Positions 22,691 through 28,782 of a stretch of 28,782 nt of DNA are shown here, piece by piece; position 1 is the stretch's first letter, and each line of letters opens with the position of its first letter. A model generated the notes under the pieces. The model was not told where the DNA came from. It saw only the letters and a program-made list of their open reading frames with translations, and searched no databases. The stretch is from UBA7803 sp041686955. GTDB taxonomy: Bacteria > Pseudomonadota > Gammaproteobacteria > Pseudomonadales > Azotimanducaceae. A program made the translations under genes and the position numbers. The stretch lies in assembly GCA_041686955.1 (NCBI GenBank), contig JAWLCV010000052.1, positions 1-28,782 on the forward strand, given 5' to 3'.

Positions 22691-23857
22691 TCAAAGCTGG
22701 GTGGGCGCAGGGGGCGGCGGCATGCGGCTCGCCCAGCTTTTGCCGACCACGTGGGCCTGGTAGATGTTGTGCGCGTACAGCGCGCTGTGATGCGAAAGCG
22801 GGCTGCCGATTCCCCGGTACTCGGCGCTGTTCAGCGAGATGACCCCGTTCTGAGCGATGTTGCAGGTGCGCCCGATGTGGGTGTACTTGACGTTGTCGTG
22901 GGGCTCTCCCGGGCCGTAGTGAGCGAGGGGTACGTACATGGCGTCGTGCGCCAGGGTGTCGCCCGGCAACATGGCGATCAGGTCGTTGAAGTTCACGTAA
23001 CGATGCGTGTTGAGCGCCACGGTCCCGCCGGCGCTGCGCTTGGAGTGGTACAGACTCTTGAAGATGCCGTTGCCGACCCGCGGCCCCCCGAAGGTGTAGA
23101 CCCCCTGAGCGCGAAACCGGCGGCTGCTCGGACGATCCGACGCATAGCCCTGGTCGATGGCCGCGAGGGTCGCCAGCCCGGCTCCCAGGCTGTGGCCGGT
23201 GATGAAGAGCTTCTTCGACGAGCCGCCATGGGTACGGATCAGGTTGTTCACGTCGTTGCGCACGGTCCAGTACGCGTTGGCGATGCCCGTGTGAACGCCG
23301 GGCTCCTTGCGCACCGTCACCGTTTGCCCGAACAGATTCTTGGAGGAGTAGGCCACGGTGCCCCAGGTGGACACCTTCTTCTGCAGCGCGAGGGCGTCCG
23401 TGGCGATCCAGTCGGCGAAGCCGTCCATGTGCTCTACGGCGTCGCTGCCGCGAAACGCCAGAACGATCATGTCGGCGTTCGACATTACGGCGTACTGCAC
23501 GTTGCCCTTGGATACGACGTTCACCTGGCTCATGCCCCAGAGTTTGAATCTGGCCTCGGCGAGGTTGCGGAAGGTGACGAAGTTGTTGCCCGGGTTGGGC
23601 TGATAGGCGTGGGGGTACATGTAGTGGGCCACCATCGCCAGCAGATACGAGTTCTCGAGGCTGTGCCCCGCGGCGTTGCGGTTGAAGCTGGCGAACGCGT
23701 TGGCGCCGGGCTCGGCCGGGCGGCGGCGGAGATTGGTGAGCGGGACGCCCGGCCGGACGGCCTGGGCGAGGGTTCCCTGCAGGGGCGCCGCGAGCAGAAG
23801 CGCCGTGCAGAGGCGGACGAAGTGCCTGCGCGAGTGTGGGGTTCCGTTTTCGTTCAT
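22691..23857 (-). CDS. Class 3 lipase (alpha/beta-hydrolase), probable Tat substrate
   Basis: The 388-residue product starts at ATG 23857 with GGAGA ten bases upstream. The N-terminus has SRRHFVR at 9-15, a twin-arginine motif, then a hydrophobic LCTALLLAAPLQGTLAQA with a likely cleavage site. The body matches the fungal-type lipase class 3 fold: FRGSDA (135-140) for the oxyanion region, nucleophile S223 in GHSLGAGL, YTFGGPRVGN (254-263), probable catalytic D292 in NFNDLIAMLP, and a histidine in SHHSALYAHN (355-364). Such enzymes split triacylglycerol or other lipid esters; substrate is not evident. It lies 43 bases after the cysteine-rich protein gene and is coupled to the DUF4384 gene. Confidence 0.88.
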   Translation of the reverse strand: MNENGTPHSRRHFVRLCTALLLAAPLQGTLAQAVRPGVPLTNLRRRPAEPGANAFASFNRNAAGHSLENSYLLAMVAHYMYPHAYQPNPGNNFVTFRNLAEARFKLWGMSQVNVVSKGNVQYAVMSNADMIVLAFRGSDAVEHMDGFADWIATDALALQKKVSTWGTVAYSSKNLFGQTVTVRKEPGVHTGIANAYWTVRNDVNNLIRTHGGSSKKLFITGHSLGAGLATLAAIDQGYASDRPSSRRFRAQGVYTFGGPRVGNGIFKSLYHSKRSAGGTVALNTHRYVNFNDLIAMLPGDTLAHDAMYVPLAHYGPGEPHDNVKYTHIGRTCNIAQNGVISLNSAEYRGIGSPLSHHSALYAHNIYQAHVVGKSWASRMPPPPAPTQL

Positions 23858-23900
23858 GACTGGCTGTTCTCCGAACGTTGATGTGCTTCGAGGTGCCGGG

Positions 23901-24473
23901 TCACGCCGCCGGCCGGCTGCCGGGATCGGCGCCGGCCAGGTAACTGCAACCCAGGTCGCTCAGCCGGTTCAGGTACGCGCCGGCTCTGCCCCGCACCCGC
24001 GTGCCGACCCGGCCGTCGGCGCAGGCGTCGCCCAGCGGCCCGCTCGCGCCCGGCCGTGGTTCGAACGCCCGCACGGGTCTCGTACTCTTTCCCGCCGTGC
24101 GGGTGCGCGCCTGCCAGGGCGCGCAGGTGAGTTCCTGCACGTGGAGCACGTAGCCGTTGTCGCCCTGGGATCCGCTGAAACCCACCACCACCTCGGAGGG
24201 CGCGCAGTCGATGGTCTTCAGGACGCCTCCAGCGCCTCCGCGGTAGTCCGTGGTGCGGACCGCGGCCCCCAGCGCGCCGTTCGCCTCCACCGTCCTGCAG
24301 CGGGCCGCGATGCCGTTCATCCACCAGCCCTGACGGGCGCGGATGCCTACGAGAACCTCGCGGTCGCCGCAGGACAGATTGAACTCGCTGCCCTGGGCGG
24401 CCGCGCCTTCCGGCCAGGCGAAGAGCAGGAACCCCACAGCGGCGGCGAGCCCCGCATTCACCACGCATCTCAT
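23901..24473 (-). CDS. Secreted cysteine-rich repeat protein of unknown function
   Basis: From ATG 24473 the product has 190 residues with a signal peptide (about 1-27, ending AAAQG); in-frame starts further up (to 24632) would delete the promoter and lack a signal. Three related units follow, each about 25 residues and ending in cysteine: C35-DREVLVGIRARQGWW-to-C59, C90-APSEVVVGFSGSQGDN-to-C117 and C151-ADGRVGTRVRGRAGAY-to-C176. The shared pattern is V-G-x-R/S-x-R/S-x-G, a hydrophobic turn, then C, resembling the 'VGIxGRxGxxxDxxxLxC' units of secreted lectin-like proteins, but I cannot name the family. It is the first gene of the exported-protein operon. Confidence 0.7.
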   Translation of the reverse strand: MRCVVNAGLAAAVGFLLFAWPEGAAAQGSEFNLSCGDREVLVGIRARQGWWMNGIAARCRTVEANGALGAAVRTTDYRGGAGGVLKTIDCAPSEVVVGFSGSQGDNGYVLHVQELTCAPWQARTRTAGKSTRPVRAFEPRPGASGPLGDACADGRVGTRVRGRAGAYLNRLSDLGCSYLAGADPGSRPAA

Positions 24474-24505
24474 GGGCGCAAGGCTGCAGCGCCACGCCCG
24501 CGGCG

Positions 24506-24537
24506 TCCTGAGAAAGTTCTGAGGAACTCCTGAGAAA
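24506..24537. promoter_or_regulatory. Three CTGAG direct repeats at an 11-bp period, candidate operator
   Basis: CTGAG occurs at 24508-24512, 24519-24523 and 24530-24534, exactly 11 bases apart, within CCTGAGAAAGT / TCTGAGGAACT / CCTGAGAAACC. The outer two share TCCTGAGAAA; GTTC and GAAC around the middle one (24516-24527) also make a short inverted repeat. A reversed copy, CTCAG, is at 24555-24559. OmpR/PhoB-type winged-helix proteins typically bind direct repeats of 11 bases, and such a domain is encoded next door. Confidence 0.55.
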
Positions 24538-24646
24538 CCCTGCAGCCACCCGGTCTCAGGCTGAAACATTCGCCAAATCAGCAAGTTGGGAAGCAAATGC
24601 GACACGAGCACTTGCATCGGTCGGCGGCCCACAGGAAACTCCGGCC

Positions 24647-26974
24647 ATGGGGCTGGGCCAGGAATTCAGGATCGGTGACTGCGTGGTGCGGCCCGAGGAC
24701 GGGACGGTGTGCAGCCCGTCCGGCACGAGCCGACTCGGCCCGCGGCCCATGGCCGTGCTCGCGACCCTGGCGAGCGAACCCGGCAGGGTGTTCACCCGCG
24801 ACGAGCTCATGGCCCGGGTCTGGGCAGGTCTCGTCGTCTCCGACGAGACCCTGTCCCGCTGCATCTCCGACCTGCGTCAGGCGCTGGACGACGATTCCCG
24901 GGCGCCCCGTTACATCGAGACCCTGCCGCGCCGCGGCTATCGCCTGATCGAGCCCCCGCTACCGGCGGCCGCCGAGCTCGAGCTAGGATCGAGCGACGAC
25001 CCTCCCCGCGCCGCGCCGGTGGTCGGGGACCTGCAGCCACGGCCGCGGCGGATGCGAGACGCGGGACCATGGCTCGCCCTGGCGCTCGTGCCGCTGCTGG
25101 CCCTCGTGACCTGGCTGGCCGTTCCCCGGGACGCCCTCACCCAGGCCCGCACGAAGACTGCGCTGGCGGTCCTGCCGTTCGTCAATCTGAGCGACGAGCC
25201 CGAGCTCGAGTACTTCAGCGATGGGCTGGCCGAGGAGCTTCTCCATCGCCTGGCCGGCGTCGATGCGCTGGCCGTGGTGGCGCGCACCTCCTCCTTCGCG
25301 TTCAAAGGGACCAACAAGGACGTCCGCGAGATAGGCCGGGCACTCGGAGTCGACTACGTGCTCGAGGGCAGCGTCCGGCGCCACGGCGATCGAATCCGCA
25401 TCGGCGCACAGCTCGTCGACGTGGTCAGCGGCTACCAGCTCTTCAGCCGGGTCTACGAGCGCCCCTTCTCCGATCTCTTCGCGATCCAGGAGCACGTCGC
25501 CCTCGAGGTGGGCGCGGCCCTGGAGCCCCAGCTCGCCGGGCTCGCCGAAGGCTTGCGCGGCGCGCCTCAGGAGACGGTCCCCGAGGCGCTCGAGGCCTAC
25601 CTGCTCGGCAAGCATCTGCAGCGCCGGCACTCGGCCGCCGACCTGGAACGATCCGTTCAGGAGTTCCGCCGGGCCATCGAGCTGGACCCCGCCTACGCGC
25701 GGGCCTACGCAGGCCTGGCCGAAACCCTGGCGCTTCGGAGTCAGTACGCCGAGCGGCCGATTGTCGAGGTCCGGGACGAGATCGACGCGCTCGTCGAGCA
25801 GGCGCTGGCCCTGGCCCCCCAGTCCGGCGGGGCCTGGCATGCCCGCGGCCTGCTCGCCTTCTACGAGAACCGGCTGGAGGACGCCCTGGAGGCCTTCGAA
25901 ACCGCGCACCGCCTCGACCCGAACGCGGTTGGCTCCATCGGCATGCAGGCCTGGACCCTGCGGGCGCTCGGCCGCAATCGGGAGGCGCTGACCCACACGG
26001 CCCTGGCCCTTCGCAAGGATCCCATCAACGTCCACACGATCAACGTCCACGCCACCCTCCTCGCTCAGCTCGGCGACCTGGAGTCGGCGGAACCATTGCT
26101 GCGGAGATCGCTGGAAATCGACCCGAGCTACCTGAACGCTTACTGGGGCATGGGGTATTCGAAATGGCTCGCCGGGGATCATGCAGACGCCGTCCGCTGG
26201 TACCGCCAGGGCATCGACCGGGGCATCCAGCAGGGCCACGCGTACAACGAGCTCGGCCGCGTCCTCCTGGAGCTCGGCGACTTTGACGCGAGCCGCGAAT
26301 GGCTCGAGGCCGGGCTGAAGCGAACCGCGGATCCGGTATCGCAGCTGGACGGCCTGCTCGCCTGGCATCAGTACCAGGGCGACTTCTCGGGCCTGGCCGA
26401 GACCGTGCGGACCTACGACCGACGCTTTCCGGACCACGTCGGCGTGCCACCGTTTCGCGCCTTCGCCGCGCTGGTGAACGGCGACCCGGCGACGGCGATC
26501 CGCGAGTACGAGTCGCTGACCGGGGGTGACTCCACCGGGCTTTACAGCCACTGGGACATGGCCGTCGGTTCGTGGCACGCCCTGTACCTCGCCCGGGCGC
26601 GGCAACTCACCGGCGAAACTCGCGCGGCCGAGCTGACGCTGCGCGAAGCGGAAAGGCAGCTCGCCAGCTTCGAGGCCCGGACGGGCTTCCCGGGCACCGT
26701 GGCTTACCATCGCGCCGCCATCGCCAGCCTCCGCAACGACCCGGATACCGCGCTCGCGTTCCTGCAGGAGGCCATCGGGGCGGGATGGCGGCGCGCCGCC
26801 GAGGTGCGCACCAATCCGCTGTTCGCGGGTCTTCGTGACGACGCTCGGCTGGAGACCGTGCTCAGCCAGGCCGACGCAGGACTCGAGGCAGCGCGGCTGG
26901 TCGTGGCAGCGGAGCGTAGTGCAGGCACGATGGGATCCGACGGAAGCGCCCTGGCACACCCCACAGGGAGGTGA
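24647..26974 (+). CDS. CadC-like regulator: winged helix, one TM, TolB-like and TPR domains
   Basis: ATG 24647, with AGGAAAC upstream, gives 775 residues. An OmpR/PhoB-type winged helix covers about 8-101 (VFTRDELMARVWAGLVVSDETLSRCISDLRQAL shortened; RRGYRLI at the wing). A linker and one transmembrane helix (about 141-159) follow, then a TolB-like N-terminal domain (about 171-290: AVLPFVNLSDEPELEYFSDG, GVDYVLEGSVRR). TPR repeats fill about 300-760 (ARAYAGLAETLAL, AYNELGRVLLELGDFDASREWLEAGL). Such proteins sense a periplasmic signal and bind DNA from the membrane. The gene diverges from the exported-protein operon, whose promoter region carries the 11-bp repeats. Confidence 0.88.
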   Translation: MGLGQEFRIGDCVVRPEDGTVCSPSGTSRLGPRPMAVLATLASEPGRVFTRDELMARVWAGLVVSDETLSRCISDLRQALDDDSRAPRYIETLPRRGYRLIEPPLPAAAELELGSSDDPPRAAPVVGDLQPRPRRMRDAGPWLALALVPLLALVTWLAVPRDALTQARTKTALAVLPFVNLSDEPELEYFSDGLAEELLHRLAGVDALAVVARTSSFAFKGTNKDVREIGRALGVDYVLEGSVRRHGDRIRIGAQLVDVVSGYQLFSRVYERPFSDLFAIQEHVALEVGAALEPQLAGLAEGLRGAPQETVPEALEAYLLGKHLQRRHSAADLERSVQEFRRAIELDPAYARAYAGLAETLALRSQYAERPIVEVRDEIDALVEQALALAPQSGGAWHARGLLAFYENRLEDALEAFETAHRLDPNAVGSIGMQAWTLRALGRNREALTHTALALRKDPINVHTINVHATLLAQLGDLESAEPLLRRSLEIDPSYLNAYWGMGYSKWLAGDHADAVRWYRQGIDRGIQQGHAYNELGRVLLELGDFDASREWLEAGLKRTADPVSQLDGLLAWHQYQGDFSGLAETVRTYDRRFPDHVGVPPFRAFAALVNGDPATAIREYESLTGGDSTGLYSHWDMAVGSWHALYLARARQLTGETRAAELTLREAERQLASFEARTGFPGTVAYHRAAIASLRNDPDTALAFLQEAIGAGWRRAAEVRTNPLFAGLRDDARLETVLSQADAGLEAARLVVAAERSAGTMGSDGSALAHPTGR

Positions 26975-27067
26975 CGGGCCTCATCGCGATTCCGTCGTGC
27001 GAAGGCGTTCCGGTAACGGTTCGATCCGGGTACCTTCAGGTTTTGGTGGACATCAGCGGGAGAAACC

Positions 27068-27853
27068 ATGTCGGGGAGCTACGTCAACGTCGAGCGCGAG
27101 GGATCCGTCGCCCTGGTCACGTTCGACCGGAAGAAGAACCTGAACGCCTTCGACGGCCAGTTGATTCGTGAGCTCACCGAGGTGGCCCGGTCGTTTCACG
27201 ACGACGCGAGCACCCGCGCAGTGGTGCTCACCGCCAGCAGGGACTATTTCTCCGCCGGAGCCGACCTCGAAGACATGGCCAGCCGCGACGATCCCGCGCT
27301 CTCCGATCTGGAACGGCGCCAGATGTTCTATCGAGGCGTGCGGCTGTGCGAGGCCTGGGAAGCCATGCCGCAGATCACCATCGCGGCCATGGAGCGGCTG
27401 GCCGTAGGCGCCGGTGTCGCGCTGCCCCTGGCCTGCGATTGGCGGGTGATGGGTGAAAGCTGCTATCTGTGGGTGCCGGAGGTGCAGATCGGGCTGAATC
27501 TGCAGTGGGGCGCCCTCCCCCGGCTGGTGAATCTGGTGGGCCCAGCCCGAGCGAAGCGCATATGCATCCTCTGCGAGCGCATGAACTCGGCCACGGCGCT
27601 GGAATGGGGACTCGTCGACGAGGTGAGCGCAGACGGCGAGGCGGCGGCAAAGGCCCTCGAGCTCGCCCGGACCGCCGCCGGGATGCCCGCTGTCGCCACC
27701 CGAATGATCAAGGAAGCCGTCAACGCCCAGGTGACCGCGCTGAACCGGGTCGCCAGCTTCGCCGACGCGGACCAGAGTCAGCTCACCGCCGGCAGTGCCG
27801 ATGCCCGCGCCGCCCGGGAGCGATTCACCCGCAAGCGGAACGATTCCGCGTGA
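27068..27853 (+). CDS. Enoyl-CoA hydratase/isomerase (crotonase) family protein
   Basis: ATG 27068 has GGGAGA about 6 bases upstream and gives 261 residues, the usual family size. Crotonase marks are present: RKKNLNAF near 21-28, the first oxyanion-hole segment FSAGADLEDM (61-70), the second as GAGVALPLACDWR (114-126), and E138 in VPEVQIGL, at the place of the second catalytic glutamate. The first glutamate (in GGGxE of hydratases) is replaced by valine, so it may be an isomerase or another crotonase reaction rather than a hydratase. The role is probably fatty-acid or aromatic acyl-CoA metabolism. The interval 26975-27067 before it shows no convincing promoter. Confidence 0.85.
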   Translation: MSGSYVNVEREGSVALVTFDRKKNLNAFDGQLIRELTEVARSFHDDASTRAVVLTASRDYFSAGADLEDMASRDDPALSDLERRQMFYRGVRLCEAWEAMPQITIAAMERLAVGAGVALPLACDWRVMGESCYLWVPEVQIGLNLQWGALPRLVNLVGPARAKRICILCERMNSATALEWGLVDEVSADGEAAAKALELARTAAGMPAVATRMIKEAVNAQVTALNRVASFADADQSQLTAGSADARAARERFTRKRNDSA

Positions 27854-27860
27854 TCTTCCT

Positions 27861-27879
27861 TCGCGGCGCCGGCCCGCGA
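27861..27879. other. GC-rich hairpin in a convergent intergenic region
   Basis: TCGCGG (27861-27866) pairs with CCGCGA (27874-27879) around a seven-base loop, between the convergent crotonase and RND stops. The outer TGATC (27851-27855) and GATCA (27878-27882), each holding one gene's stop codon, are also complementary, so two alternative stems are possible. No T tract. Confidence 0.35.
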
Positions 27880-28782
27880 TCAGGGGGCCGACGCCTTTGC
27901 GATGCCGAGGTCGTCGAGAATCACGTACAGGGCCGGCAGGACCACCAGCACCAGGACGGTCGCGACCAGCAGCCCGAACACGACCGAGATGACAAGGGGA
28001 ATGATGGCCATCGCCTGGGTGCTGGTTTCGAACAGCAACGGTAGCAGCCCAGCAATCGTCGTCGTCGACGTAATGAAGATGGCCCGAGTACGCTCGCGGC
28101 TGGCCCGCCCAGCGGCCCGGGCGACGTCTTCCCCTGCCTCGCTGAACTGTTTGATGAACTGAACGAGAAGTATGGCATTGTTGACAACGATGCCTGCCAG
28201 CGATGCCGCACCGATCAGCGACGGCATGGACAGATCGTAGCCCATGAGCTCGTGGCCCCAGACGGCGCCCATGAGGGCGACGGGGATGGATACCATGACG
28301 ATGACTGGCTCGATGTAACTACGGAACTGGAAGGAGAGTATGAGAAAGATGCCGAGCAGGCCCATGAGCAGGCCTCGAGCGATAGATTGACCTGTTTCCC
28401 TGGAACGCGCCGCCTGGCCCTCGACCTCAACCTGAACGCCTGGATACCGCTCCAGGAAGGGACCCAGCCACTGGTCGCGCAAATGGCTGAGAATCGCCTC
28501 GGCATTCGTCACCGCGCTGTCGACGTCCGCCGTGAGCGTGACGGTTCTCCGCCCATTGATCCGGGTGATCTGCCCCCAGCCTCGCGTTTCGCGCGCCTCC
28601 ACCGCTTCCGCGAGAGGGATGCCGTTGCCCTCCGCATCCATCACCACCTGGTCCTTCAGGAAATCCAGGCTGTTTCGCTCGCTGGCGGGCTGACGCACCA
28701 GGATCTCGATATGCTGGTCTCCGACCTGCACCGTGTCCACCACGTCGCCCAGCAGTCCCGAGCGAAGCTGCTCCGCTACTGA
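27880..28782 (-). CDS. RND efflux transporter (AcrB/AcrD/AcrF family), 3' part only
   Basis: The frame is open to the window edge, so the last 300 residues of a protein of normally about 1,000-1,050 are seen. The visible half carries the last periplasmic segment (IEILVRQPASERNSLDFLKDQVV, shortened; VDSAVTNAEAILSHL) and the C-terminal membrane bundle: GLLMGLLGIFLILSFQFRSY, PVIVMVSIPVALMGAVWGH, LIGAASLAGIVVNNAILLV, FITSTTTIAGLLPLLFE and VVFGLLVATVLVLVVLPALY. This is the proton-driven inner-membrane pump of a tripartite efflux system. The subclass (drug or metal) cannot be decided from this part; its membrane-fusion partner would lie beyond the window. Confidence 0.9.
   Translation of the reverse strand, partial: SVAEQLRSGLLGDVVDTVQVGDQHIEILVRQPASERNSLDFLKDQVVMDAEGNGIPLAEAVEARETRGWGQITRINGRRTVTLTADVDSAVTNAEAILSHLRDQWLGPFLERYPGVQVEVEGQAARSRETGQSIARGLLMGLLGIFLILSFQFRSYIEPVIVMVSIPVALMGAVWGHELMGYDLSMPSLIGAASLAGIVVNNAILLVQFIKQFSEAGEDVARAAGRASRERTRAIFITSTTTIAGLLPLLFETSTQAMAIIPLVISVVFGLLVATVLVLVVLPALYVILDDLGIAKASAP

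Noticed and set aside
1..28782. tRNA, rRNA, CRISPR array, transposase or prophage genes
   Set aside because: None seen on reading both strands; no spaced repeats of CRISPR type and no integrase or transposase motifs.

Overview
This is a GC-rich (roughly two-thirds G+C by eye) stretch of chromosome. Its protein families (PanD, DsbC-like and OmpA-like proteins, lipobox lipoproteins, RND efflux pump, CadC-like regulator, Hyf-type membrane complex) point to a Gram-negative proteobacterium, most likely a gammaproteobacterium. That placement is an inference. A 100-base N run flanked by the same 99 bases on both sides shows this is draft, scaffolded sequence. I saw no tRNA, rRNA, CRISPR array or insertion sequence.

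Layout. (1) 1-4100: the 3' part of a double-VWA protein converges with and overlaps an ATP-grasp ligase gene. Directly upstream of the ligase lies a decayed NhaP-type cation/proton antiporter. A YbaK-type tRNA deacylase diverges from that remnant. (2) 4121-9092: a membrane-anchored methyltransferase; a tandem-DUF4242 lipoprotein followed by a DsbC-like oxidoreductase; a lipoprotein translationally coupled to a 64-residue membrane protein; panD; the scaffold gap; a membrane-anchored unknown; and a secreted retropepsin-like aspartic protease. (3) 9138-16661, minus strand: an XRE regulator and six tightly coupled genes for a Hyf/complex-I-like membrane complex (HyfB, C, E, F, G and I types). The large subunit has lost all four [NiFe]-ligating cysteines, and no ferredoxin-type subunit is encoded. 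This is the most unusual system in the window and fits the 'energy-converting hydrogenase related' (Ehr) class of unknown reaction. (4) 16814-17329: a small membrane-anchored unknown. (5) 17445-24473, minus strand: six exported proteins in one apparent operon (a cysteine-rich repeat protein, a Tat-dependent class 3 lipase, a DUF4384 lipoprotein, an OmpA-like protein, a secreted unknown and a C11/clostripain-type peptidase). (6) 24647-26974: a divergently transcribed CadC-like winged-helix/TM/TolB-like/TPR regulator. The shared promoter region carries three CTGAG repeats at an exact 11-bp period, a plausible operator for an OmpR/PhoB-type DNA-binding domain. (7) 27068-28782: a crotonase-family enzyme converging with the 3' part of an RND efflux pump gene.

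How they work together. Two operons look like discrete systems. The Hyf-like operon would build a membrane-embedded, proton- or sodium-translocating assembly whose chemistry is not evident. The exported-hydrolase operon would place a lipase, a caspase-clan peptidase and cell-wall or outer-membrane anchored partners outside the cytoplasm under the membrane-bound regulator. Several gene ends carry perfect inverted repeats at or just after the stop codon with no T tract.
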